Of a stretch of DNA of 64,000 bases, positions 36,448-44,684 are shown one piece after another. Both the position numbers and the translations under genes were made by a program. Below the pieces are notes generated by a model that saw only the letters and a list, made by a program, of their open reading frames with translations, searched no databases and was not told the origin of the DNA. The first letter of the stretch is position 1. Every line of letters starts with the position of its first letter. The DNA is from Anaeromonas frigoriresistens (GTDB lineage Bacteria; Bacillota; Clostridia; Tissierellales; SIT17), in assembly GCF_016820655.1 (NCBI RefSeq), contig NZ_WSFT01000036.1, positions 124,001 through 188,000 on the forward strand. The letters run 5' to 3'.

Positions 36448-37086
36448 ATGAGAATACCTAATCATATAGGAATAATACCAGATGGAAATAGAAGATGGGC
36501 AGTTGATCAAGGACTTACAAAGGATAAAGGATATACCCATGGATTAGATCCAGGATTAGAATTATATAAACTATGTAAGGAAACTGGAGTTAAAGAGGTA
36601 ACCTACTATGGATTCACTATGGATAATACCAAAAGACCTTCAAAACAAACTAAAGCCTTTCAAAAGGCTTGTGTAGACGCAGTAAAAATGTTACTAAAAG
36701 AAAATGCAAAACTATTAGTTATAGGAAACAGTGATTCGCCAATGTTTCCTGAAGAATTATTAGAATATACTACTAGAAGAACTATTGGCGAAGGTGGTAT
36801 AAAAGTTAACTTTTTAGTTAATTATGGGTGGCAATGGGATTTAAAGAGTATTATTGAGAGTCAAGAGGAAAAGAATATACATAGTAGAATAAAATCTAAT
36901 GATGTATCCAGAGTAGATTTAATAATTAGGTGGGGTGGAAGAAGGCGGTTGAGTGGATTTTTACCTATTCAGTCGGTATATTCGGACTTTTATGTAATTG
37001 AAGAATATTGGCCAGATTTTAAAAGTGACCATTTTAATCAGGCCCTTAGCTGGTATGATAAACAAGATATAACCTTGGGTGGATAA
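36448..37086 (+). CDS. Divergent short cis-prenyltransferase (UppS-like)
   Basis: 212 residues against ~240-250 for UppS. HIGIIPDGNRRWA retains the catalytic Asp, and NYGWQWDL, RWGGRRRLSGFL and EYWPDF mark the family. Several canonical residues differ: the SENWxRP motif reads MDNTKRP, RTGGExRxSNF reads RWGGRRRLSGF, and the Mg-binding Glu region (AELYF) reads SDFYV. It may be a paralogue with a different chain length or substrate. GGGGG precedes ATG 36448. It lies directly upstream of the arsenic operon but has no obvious link to it. Confidence 0.82.
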   Translation: MRIPNHIGIIPDGNRRWAVDQGLTKDKGYTHGLDPGLELYKLCKETGVKEVTYYGFTMDNTKRPSKQTKAFQKACVDAVKMLLKENAKLLVIGNSDSPMFPEELLEYTTRRTIGEGGIKVNFLVNYGWQWDLKSIIESQEEKNIHSRIKSNDVSRVDLIIRWGGRRRLSGFLPIQSVYSDFYVIEEYWPDFKSDHFNQALSWYDKQDITLGG

Positions 37087-37126
37087 GAATCTAGAATTTA
37101 CTAGGTTCTTATTTTTTTAATACATA

Positions 37127-37155
37127 TTGACACATATCTATATGTATATTATATT
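37127..37155 (+). promoter_or_regulatory. Arsenic operon promoter
   Basis: TTGACA, 17-base spacer, TATATT. Confidence 0.75.
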
Positions 37156-37159
37156 ATAT

Positions 37160-37175
37160 ATAGATGGATATCTAT
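37160..37175. promoter_or_regulatory. ArsR-type operator
   Basis: ATAGAT-GGAT-ATCTAT inverted repeat just downstream of the -10 box and upstream of the arsR start, placed as expected for ArsR autorepression. Related words (CATATCTATATG) lie within the promoter spacer. Confidence 0.55.
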
Positions 37176-37196
37176 GTGATGAGGAAGGGGATTTAT

Positions 37197-37514
37197 ATGG
37201 AAGAAGAAATAAAAATTTTTAAAGCTTTATCAGATAAAAATAGATTGCTTATACTAGATATGTTATCCTGTGGTGAATTATGTGCTTGTGATATTATAGA
37301 GGGACTTAATTTAACTCAGCCTACTGTATCACATCACATGAAGATATTACAAGAATCTAATTTAGTTAATGGAGTTAAGCAAGGTAAGTGGACTATATAT
37401 TCTATAAATAAAGATAATGTAAAGAGATTAACTTCTTTTATAGATGAATTAACATCATACAAAGATAAATGTATATGTAATAGAGTAAAAAGCAGTTGTG
37501 ATATAGAAGACTAA
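37197..37514 (+). CDS. arsR: ArsR-family arsenite-responsive repressor
   Basis: 105 residues. Winged HTH: FKALSDKNRLLILDMLSCGELCACDIIEGLNLTQ, then PTVSHHMKILQESNLV. The As(III)-binding Cys pair is in ELCACDI (ELCVCDL in the prototype), and further Cys lie near the C-terminus (CICN, SCDIED). ATG 37197 follows GAAGGGG; the earlier in-frame ATG overlaps the operator. Arsenite binding is expected to release it from the operator upstream. Confidence 0.95.
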   Translation: MEEEIKIFKALSDKNRLLILDMLSCGELCACDIIEGLNLTQPTVSHHMKILQESNLVNGVKQGKWTIYSINKDNVKRLTSFIDELTSYKDKCICNRVKSSCDIED

Positions 37515-37531
37515 AAGAAGGGGTGCTTTTT

Positions 37532-37825
37532 ATGAAGATTACTATAGAAAATGATGCATTAAAATTTATTAAAGACAAAGGTGGATTTGCCACTATAAGA
37601 CACAGTCAGAAAGGTTGATGTCATACTGGCTCAGTAGATGTACCCACTATACATTTAGGGGAGCCAAAGAGTAGTCTGGAAGACTATATAAAGAAGGAAG
37701 AAAAGGGAGTAATTATATACATTATTAAAAATATAAAATTATCTAATAATGAAATAAAGATAAGTCTATCTAAGCTTTTTAAATGGAAGAAACTTAGTAT
37801 AGAAGGGGCGTTAGTAAATAAATAA
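37532..37825 (+). CDS. Probable selenoprotein in arsenic operon (CC/Se-motif, HesB-like)
   Basis: ATG 37532 (GAAGGGG upstream) opens a frame with one internal TGA at 37616-37618, then reads on to TAA at 37823. The full product is 97 residues, MKITIENDALKFIKDKG at the N-terminus and HSQKG-U-CHTGSVDVP around the UGA, where U is selenocysteine 29, directly followed by Cys 30. Sec-Cys replacing Cys-Cys is the pattern of the small CC/Se-motif family, and the N-terminus recalls HesB/IscA-like proteins. Stem-loops lie just after the UGA. It sits between arsR and acr3 on the same strand with 17- and 14-base gaps. A thiol/selenol role with arsenic, selenite or cluster chemistry is inferred. Alternative: a nonsense mutation yielding a 28-residue fragment. 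Confidence 0.8.
37619..37665 (+). promoter_or_regulatory. Candidate bacterial SECIS element
   Basis: Two alternative hairpins follow the UGA. One has stem ACTG/CAGT with loop GCT, extended by CAT/ATG over a two-base bulge. The other is an eight-pair stem TAGATGTA/TACATTTA with loop CCCACTA. The first has a G at the start of its loop, as bacterial SECIS elements do, but lies closer to the UGA than typical. Neither has been tested by folding software. Confidence 0.4.
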
Positions 37826-37839
37826 TTAGGAGGGATATT

Positions 37840-38880
37840 ATGTCAGAGAATAAAAATGGAGGATTAGATTTTTTTAGTAGATACTTAACAGTATGGGTAG
37901 CAGCATGTATTGTTATAGGAGTATTAGTTGGTCAATTCATTCCTGCAGCACCAGAATTTTTAAGTAAATTCGAATATGCAAAGGTGTCAATTCCAGTAGC
38001 TATATTAATATGGCTTATGATATATCCAATGATGCTAAAAATTGATTTTTCTAGTATAGTAGAAGCTACCAAAAAACCAAAGGGATTAATAATAACATCA
38101 GTAACTAATTGGTTAATAAAACCCTTTACTATGTATTTAATAGCTGCATTTTTCTTGAAAGTAGTTTTTAAATCATTAATACCTGTAGATTTAGCATCAG
38201 AATATTTAGCAGGGGCTATATTGCTAGGAGCTGCTCCTTGTACTGCCATGGTTTTTGTATGGAGTCATTTAACTGATGGAGATCCTGCATACACTTTAGT
38301 TCAAGTAGCAGTAAATGATTTGATATTACTTGTAGCATTCACACCAATAGTTGCCTTTTTATTAGGTGTTAGTGATGTAGTTGTACCTTATGATACTCTA
38401 TTCTTATCAGTAATATTATTTGTGGTGATTCCACTATTAGCAGGATATTTATCAAGAAAATATATAATAAAGAGTAAAGGCTTAGATTACTTTGAAAATG
38501 TATTTCTAAAGAAATTTGATAATGTTACTATTATAGGTTTATTATTAACATTAGTAATAATATTCTCTTTCCAAGGAGAAGTGATAATTAATAATCCTTT
38601 ACACATTATATTAATAGCAATTCCTTTAATAATTCAGACTTTTCTTATATTTGGGATCGCCTATGGATGGGCTAAAGCATGGAAATTACCTCATAATATC
38701 GCTGCACCAGGGTCTATGATAGGAGCAAGTAATTTCTTTGAACTAGCAGTTGCGGTAGCTATCTCACTATTTGGGTTACAATCAGGAGCTGCTTTAGCCA
38801 CAGTAGTAGGGGTCCTGGTAGAAGTACCATTGATGCTTACATTAGTTAAAATAGCAAATAAAACTAGACATTGGTTTTAA
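37840..38880 (+). CDS. acr3: Arsenite efflux permease ACR3
   Basis: 346 residues, ten helices. The family motif with the essential Cys is LGAAPCTAMVFVWSHLTDGD, and the N-terminus FFSRYLTVWVAACIVIGVLVGQF matches ACR3 (BASS superfamily). It exports arsenite using the proton-motive force. GGAGGG precedes ATG 37840. Part of arsR-selenoprotein-acr3-arsC. Confidence 0.95.
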   Translation: MSENKNGGLDFFSRYLTVWVAACIVIGVLVGQFIPAAPEFLSKFEYAKVSIPVAILIWLMIYPMMLKIDFSSIVEATKKPKGLIITSVTNWLIKPFTMYLIAAFFLKVVFKSLIPVDLASEYLAGAILLGAAPCTAMVFVWSHLTDGDPAYTLVQVAVNDLILLVAFTPIVAFLLGVSDVVVPYDTLFLSVILFVVIPLLAGYLSRKYIIKSKGLDYFENVFLKKFDNVTIIGLLLTLVIIFSFQGEVIINNPLHIILIAIPLIIQTFLIFGIAYGWAKAWKLPHNIAAPGSMIGASNFFELAVAVAISLFGLQSGAALATVVGVLVEVPLMLTLVKIANKTRHWF

Positions 38881-38909
38881 ATAAGATAAAGTTATTAGGA
38901 GGAAAATAT

Positions 38910-39311
38910 ATGAAAAAGAAAGTAGCATTTGTATGTGTTCATAATTCCTGTAGATCACAAATGGCTGAAGGATGGGCAAAAAAAATAGGTAGTGATGTTA
39001 TAGAGGCTTATTCAGCAGGAACAGAAGAATATCCAGAAGTAAAACCTAAAGCTGTTGAGGTAATGGAAGAAGCAGGAGTAGATATGAGTAGCCATCATCC
39101 AAAGTTATTATCTGATATTCCTGAAGAAATTGATATTTTAATTACTATGGGATGTAATGTAGTTTGTCCTTATGTACCTAATAGTCATAGTGAAGATTGG
39201 GGATTAGAAGATCCTTCTGGGGGACCTATTGAAGGATTTAAAGAAACTAGGGATATAATCAAAGAGAAGGTAGAAGATTTAATTAAGAGAATAGAAAAAG
39301 AAGAATTATAA
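38910..39311 (+). CDS. arsC: Thioredoxin-coupled arsenate reductase ArsC
   Basis: 133 residues of the low-molecular-weight phosphatase fold. The P-loop VCVHNSCRSQMAEGW carries the catalytic Cys 10, and MGCNVVCPYVP carries the Cys pair that completes the disulfide relay in the Staphylococcus-type enzyme. It reduces arsenate to arsenite for export by ACR3. ATG 38910 follows TAGGAGG; the start at 38871 overlaps the acr3 end. Confidence 0.95.
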   Translation: MKKKVAFVCVHNSCRSQMAEGWAKKIGSDVIEAYSAGTEEYPEVKPKAVEVMEEAGVDMSSHHPKLLSDIPEEIDILITMGCNVVCPYVPNSHSEDWGLEDPSGGPIEGFKETRDIIKEKVEDLIKRIEKEEL

Positions 39312-39314
39312 TAT

Positions 39315-39338
39315 AAGAGCCTTCGGGCTCTTTTTTAT
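39315..39338 (+). terminator. Terminator of arsenic operon
   Basis: AAGAGCC-TTCG-GGCTCTT followed by TTTTATT. Confidence 0.92.
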
Positions 39339-39429
39339 TGTCTAGGAAGGTTAACTTAATAGAATCTCTAAACTATTGTTAATACTAAATTTTAATACTG
39401 AAGGAAATATTAGAAGATAATAAAAAAGA

Positions 39430-39606
39430 GGGGGTGTGGGGGATGAAATCCCCTGCCGTATTAGGGGGATGCTCAGGTGCACGTACTATGCACCGTCGAA
39501 AGGGACCTAGGGTCCCTTATGAGTAGAGAACCCAAATCTCTGATTTGGTGTGAATCACTTAGTTTCTTCATCAGCGAAGCGGACATGTTTCAAGTCCGCC
39601 TTTTTT
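39430..39606 (+). ncRNA. Structured non-coding RNA (raiA/SolB-like candidate)
   Basis: About 180 GC-richer bases without an open frame, inside AT-rich flanks. Stems in order: GGGGAT-GAA-ATCCCC, GGTGCA/TGCACC (39477-39495), AAGGGACC/GGTCCCTT (39500-39518), CCAAATC-TCT-GATTTGG (39532-39548), CTTC/GAAG, and a final GCGGAC/GTCCGC hairpin followed by six T. The many short perfect stems, single-stranded purine linkers (GAGTAGAGAACC) and intrinsic terminator are those of an independent transcript. Length and the GCCGTATTAGGGGGATGCTC block remind me of the raiA motif (SolB in Clostridium acetobutylicum); that identity is a recollection, not a search result. Confidence 0.7.
39577..39606 (+). terminator. 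Terminator of the structured RNA
   Basis: GCGGAC paired with GTCCGC, then CTTTTTT. Confidence 0.85.
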
Positions 39607-39608
39607 AT

Positions 39609-39654
39609 TGCTAAAAATTATCAAGAATAGAAAAAAGTTTGATGATTTTTAGCA
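39609..39654. promoter_or_regulatory. Inverted repeat, probable enhancer (UAS) for glpFK
   Basis: TGCTAAAAATTATCA (39609-39623) and TGATGATTTTTAGCA (39640-39654) are inverted copies matching at 14 of 15 positions. They lie 54-100 bases upstream of the -24 element, the usual position for sigma-54 activator sites. Confidence 0.6.
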
Positions 39655-39707
39655 TACATAACTTTATAATATGTAAAAATGGACTGAAAATAGAGATTCA
39701 TCAGCTT

Positions 39708-39723
39708 TGGCATATCCCTTGCA
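39708..39723 (+). promoter_or_regulatory. Sigma-54 (-24/-12) promoter of glpF-glpK
   Basis: TGGCATATCCCTTGCA has the same 5-6-5 layout and the same TGGCAT/TTGCA words as the promoter at 23538. It leaves a leader of about 115 bases before glpF. Confidence 0.8.
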
Positions 39724-39734
39724 ATATTGAATAA

Positions 39735-39850
39735 TAAATAAAAAAATATGGAGGTGAATCTTAGGAATATTTAGTTTGGACAATACATATGTATTAATAG
39801 ATAGGTTGTCCAAGGGGATGAACTAATACTATTTTATAGGAGGGGTAAAT
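39735..39850 (+). other. glpF 5' leader
   Basis: The leader contains TTGGACAA (39776-39783) paired with TTGTCCAA (39806-39813), with TACATATGTA in the loop, and GGTGAATCTT (39753), which could pair with GAGATTCATC upstream of the promoter only at DNA level. No T-run follows the hairpin, so it is not an ordinary terminator. Confidence 0.4.
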
Positions 39851-40579
39851 ATGTCAAACATGGCTATGTATTTAGCGGAATTTTTAGGCACATTGATTCT
39901 TGTTTTATTAGGTGATGGTGTAGTAGCAAACGTAGTTCTTAAAAGAAGTAAAGGTGAAAACAGCGGTTGGATAGTTATAGCTACAGGGTGGGGTTTAGCA
40001 GTAGCTATGGCTGTATATGTAACTGGTTGGGTAAGTGGAGCTCATATTAATCCAGCTGTTACATTAGGATTGGCTGCAATTGGAGATTTTTCATGGGATT
40101 TAGTACCAGGATTTATATTAGCACAAATAATAGGAGCATTCTGTGGTGCAATACTTGTTTATTTATCTTATAAGAGACATTTTGATGAGACAACAGATAA
40201 AGATGGTAAGCTTGGAGTATTCTGTACAGCACCTGGAATAAGAGATATAAAATGGAATGTTATAACTGAAATTATAGGTACAGCTATGTTATTAATAGGA
40301 GTATTAGGTATAGGCAATAGCAATAATAATGCAGGAGCAATAGGAGCATTATTAGTAGGTTTCCTTGTATGGTCTATAGGTTTAAGTTTAGGAGGTCCCA
40401 CTGGATATGCTATAAATCCAGCTAGAGACCTGGGTCCAAGAATTGCCCATGCATTATTACCAATAAGAGATAAAAGAGATTCTGACTGGGGATATGCTTG
40501 GGTACCTGTAATAGCACCTATAATTGGAGGAATATTAGGAGCATTTGTATATAAATTCTTTTTAAATATGTGGATATAA
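39851..40579 (+). CDS. glpF: Glycerol facilitator (aquaglyceroporin)
   Basis: 242 residues, six helices plus two half-helices. The two NPA boxes are SGAHINPAVTLG and GYAINPARDLGPR; the Asp after the second NPAR is the aquaglyceroporin mark. It admits glycerol by diffusion. AGGAGGGG precedes the ATG. First gene of the glpF-glpK operon behind a -24/-12 promoter. Confidence 0.96.
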   Translation: MSNMAMYLAEFLGTLILVLLGDGVVANVVLKRSKGENSGWIVIATGWGLAVAMAVYVTGWVSGAHINPAVTLGLAAIGDFSWDLVPGFILAQIIGAFCGAILVYLSYKRHFDETTDKDGKLGVFCTAPGIRDIKWNVITEIIGTAMLLIGVLGIGNSNNNAGAIGALLVGFLVWSIGLSLGGPTGYAINPARDLGPRIAHALLPIRDKRDSDWGYAWVPVIAPIIGGILGAFVYKFFLNMWI

Positions 40580-40618
40580 TAAAACTAATGTATAATAAAT
40601 AATAAGGGGGAATAGTAA

Positions 40619-42121
<1,503 letters not shown>

Positions 42122-42140
42122 TAATATAACATATAAGTAT

Positions 42141-42180
42141 AAAAAATAATCATCCATCATATGATGGATGATTATTTTTT
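42141..42180. terminator. Bidirectional terminator after glpK
   Basis: AATAATCATCCATCAT paired with ATGATGGATGATTATT plus A/T flanks, between convergent genes. Confidence 0.9.
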
Positions 42181-42184
42181 ATAC

Positions 42185-42904
42185 TTATATAGTCCATTGA
42201 CCATGAACTATTCCAATTAAATGCCAAGTATTATCTTTTTGTTTAAATACTAATCTAAGACTTTGCCAGTCCATGCCTTGGGCTTGGGTATCTGAACCAG
42301 TAAAGTGAAACTCGATGAAATGACTATCAGGATAAATATCTTTAATATTATCTAAAGTGTTCCCTTCTCCTATTGGTACATTGTTCCCTATTATTTCTGG
42401 GTTTATAAAATCTTTATTATAAATAAACTCCTCGTAATATCCTTTAAATGTTAATTCTATAGGGTTTCCTGAACCATCATAATTACCCCACTTATATTCA
42501 GTAGAATTATCCCAAAGTTTGGCTACATCTTCTTTTGAAAACATCTTATCATTATCCTTATCTACATTAAAATATGGGCTAAATCTAAGGCCCTCTTCAG
42601 GATGTACATAAGAGGATAATTGATCTGTATTTTTTTCTTTAATGACTTTCATTACTTCAATTGACTTCGATATTATGTTATCTTTTTCATTATTGGTTTT
42701 CGATTCATCTAAGGTAGTTTGTAACTTTTGATTTTGTTTTTTTAATTCATCAATCTTTTGTTGTTTGGATTCTATCTCCTCTTCGAGATTTGATATTTCT
42801 TCTTGTGAACTATTATTTTCATCATTATTAGTAGATGTACATCCTGATAGAAGAATGACAAGTATTAATATGCTTATTGTGATATACATGTTTCTTTTTG
42901 TCAT
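42185..42904 (-). CDS. Lipoprotein with coiled coil, function unknown
   Basis: 239 residues. Signal peptide with lipobox ILLSGC, then an acidic Asn/Ser linker, a coiled coil (about residues 35-70, SNLEEEIESKQQKIDELKKQ) and a globular C-terminal domain (HPEEGLRFSPYFN ... SLRLVFKQKDNTWHLIGIVHGQWTI) of the NTF2-like kind, by shape only. ATG 42904 follows AAGGAGAG; the extended reading from 43009 lacks a ribosome site. Surface-anchored. Role unknown. Confidence 0.75.
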   Translation of the reverse strand: MTKRNMYITISILILVILLSGCTSTNNDENNSSQEEISNLEEEIESKQQKIDELKKQNQKLQTTLDESKTNNEKDNIISKSIEVMKVIKEKNTDQLSSYVHPEEGLRFSPYFNVDKDNDKMFSKEDVAKLWDNSTEYKWGNYDGSGNPIELTFKGYYEEFIYNKDFINPEIIGNNVPIGEGNTLDNIKDIYPDSHFIEFHFTGSDTQAQGMDWQSLRLVFKQKDNTWHLIGIVHGQWTI

Positions 42905-43079
42905 AAAACACTCTCCTTTTGAATTAAATATTATGTAGTTTAAAGCACAGCTTTCTTGATTCTTATTAAGAATCGATTTTATAACCCTCTTATATATTTG
43001 TATACCCAAGTAATAATCAATAAAATTTTTAATAAAATTAACAAAAAAAGCTTATAATCATTCAATACAATAATCATAA

Positions 43080-43108
43080 TTGCATATAGATATATCATAG
43101 AATATAAT
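43080..43108 (+). promoter_or_regulatory. Sigma-A promoter of G3P dehydrogenase-like operon
   Basis: TTGCAT, 17-base spacer, TATAAT. Transcripts would start near 43115 and include the hairpin at 43147. Confidence 0.7.
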
Positions 43109-43146
43109 ATAAGTAACAACTAAATATTGGCCGGAGAATAAGGAGA

Positions 43147-43198
43147 GCCACATTAATCAGAACCTATGGAAGTAGGTCTTGGTTGATGTGGCATTTTT
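43147..43198 (+). promoter_or_regulatory. Leader terminator hairpin, probable GlpP antitermination site
   Basis: GCCACATTAATCA pairs over 13 positions with TGGTTGATGTGGC (two or three G-T pairs), the inner ACCTA/TAGGT extends the stem, and ATTTTT follows. It lies between the promoter and the first gene of the operon, with the ribosome site AAGGAGGAG only 13 bases beyond. This is the geometry of a conditional terminator, and a GlpP antiterminator is encoded in the same window. Confidence 0.65.
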
Positions 43199-43221
43199 AT
43201 ATCCAAAAGGAGGAGAATAGA

Positions 43222-44682
43222 ATGTATGATGTTACGATAATAGGTGCGGGAGTAATAGGAACTTTCATTGCAAGAGAATTATCTAAATATCAAATGAAAA
43301 TTCTACTTTTAGATAAGGAAAACGATATTTCAAAAGGCGCTACAAGAGCAAATAGTGCTATTATTCATGGAGGGTATGATGCAAAAACTGGAACATTAAT
43401 GGCAAAGTTTAATGCCTTAGGAAATCCCATGTTTGATAAGATTTGCGATGAATTAAAAGTGCCTTTTAAAAGGGTGGGCTCATTAGTAGTGGCTTTTGAC
43501 AATGAGGACATGGAAACTATCAATAAGTTATATGAAAGAGGAGTTGAAAATGGAATCCCGGATGTTGAGATACTTTTAGGATCGGAAATTAAGAAAATGG
43601 AACCAAACATCAGCAGGAAAATAATAGGAGGACTGTATTCTAAAACTGCCGGTATAATAGGGCCTTGGGAATTAGCAATTGCTCTTGCAGAAAATGCCAT
43701 GGAAAATGGTGTAGAACTCTCATTAAATACTGAGGTACAAGATGTACAAAAAAATGAAGGTAATTATAGATTAATATCTAACAAAGGGCAAATTGATACC
43801 AAATATGTAATCAACTGTGCGGGAATATATGCGGATAAAATAAATAACATGGTATCCAAAGAATCCTTTACAATAACACCTAGGCGAGGAGAGTACTATG
43901 TATTAGATAAGGGTATTGGAGTAGATTTTATGAGTACAGTGATATTCCAGTGTCCTACAAAACTGGGTAAGGGAATATTATTAGCTCCTACTGTTCATGG
44001 AAACATGCTGATAGGACCTAATGCTGAAAATATTCAGGATAAAGAGGGTATTCAAACAACTTATGAAGGATTGGAGTTTATTAAAAATACCTCTAATAAA
44101 AGTTCTGAAGATATTCCTTTTAACAAAAACATTAGAACTTTTGCTGGACTAAGAGCTCATCCAAGTACAGGAGACTTCATTATAGGAGAAGTAGAAGATG
44201 CTAAAGGTTTTATAAATGTAGCAGGAATTAAATCCCCAGGTCTATCTTCATCTCCAGCTATTGCTGAATATGTAGTCAATTTATTATTAGAATCAATAGA
44301 AAATTTTAATTTAAAAGAAGATTTTAATCCTTATAGGCAAAAACCTATAGTTTTTATGGAATTAAATGATAGGGGAAAAAATGAATTAATTAATAGAGAT
44401 GATAGATATGGAAGAATTATTTGTAGATGTGAGATGATTACTGAGGGAGAGATTGTAGATACAATTAAAAGACCTGGAGGAGCTACTACAGTAGATGGTA
44501 TAAAACGTAGAGTTAGACCAGGGGCTGGAAGATGTCAAGGGGCTTTTTGTGGACCTAGAATAGTTGAAATTTTGGCTCGAGAACTAGATAAGGATCCTGA
44601 GCAAGTGCTAAAGGATGGGGAAGGATCAAATATATTGATAGGTGAAACGAATAAAGGTAAATTAGCCTATGGGGAGGTGTAA
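43222..44682 (+). CDS. FAD-dependent G3P dehydrogenase-like oxidoreductase with C-terminal BFD [2Fe-2S] domain
   Basis: 486 residues. N-terminal FAD loop IIGAGVIGTFIARELSKYQ, DAO-type oxidase fold (EFFITPRRGEYYVLD-like region; GLRAHPSTGDFIIGE), and a C-terminal Cys-rich BFD domain with CRCE and GRCQGAFCGPR. Start ATG 43222 follows AAGGAGGAG; the start at 43183 lies in the leader hairpin. Family members in Thermotoga and Clostridia sit with glpF/glpK/glpP and are taken as anaerobic G3P dehydrogenase subunits. First of three tightly spaced genes. Confidence 0.9.
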   Translation: MYDVTIIGAGVIGTFIARELSKYQMKILLLDKENDISKGATRANSAIIHGGYDAKTGTLMAKFNALGNPMFDKICDELKVPFKRVGSLVVAFDNEDMETINKLYERGVENGIPDVEILLGSEIKKMEPNISRKIIGGLYSKTAGIIGPWELAIALAENAMENGVELSLNTEVQDVQKNEGNYRLISNKGQIDTKYVINCAGIYADKINNMVSKESFTITPRRGEYYVLDKGIGVDFMSTVIFQCPTKLGKGILLAPTVHGNMLIGPNAENIQDKEGIQTTYEGLEFIKNTSNKSSEDIPFNKNIRTFAGLRAHPSTGDFIIGEVEDAKGFINVAGIKSPGLSSSPAIAEYVVNLLLESIENFNLKEDFNPYRQKPIVFMELNDRGKNELINRDDRYGRIICRCEMITEGEIVDTIKRPGGATTVDGIKRRVRPGAGRCQGAFCGPRIVEILARELDKDPEQVLKDGEGSNILIGETNKGKLAYGEV

Positions 44683-44684
44683 AA

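Noticed and set aside
36448-39311. Arsenic genes as a recently acquired island
   Set aside because: Base composition and ribosome sites match the neighbours, and no mobile element, repeat or tRNA flanks the operon.
43060-43085. A -24/-12 promoter before the G3P dehydrogenase-like operon (TTGCA present)
   Set aside because: No GG dinucleotide at the -24 position; the TTGCA belongs to a good sigma-A promoter with a 17-base spacer.
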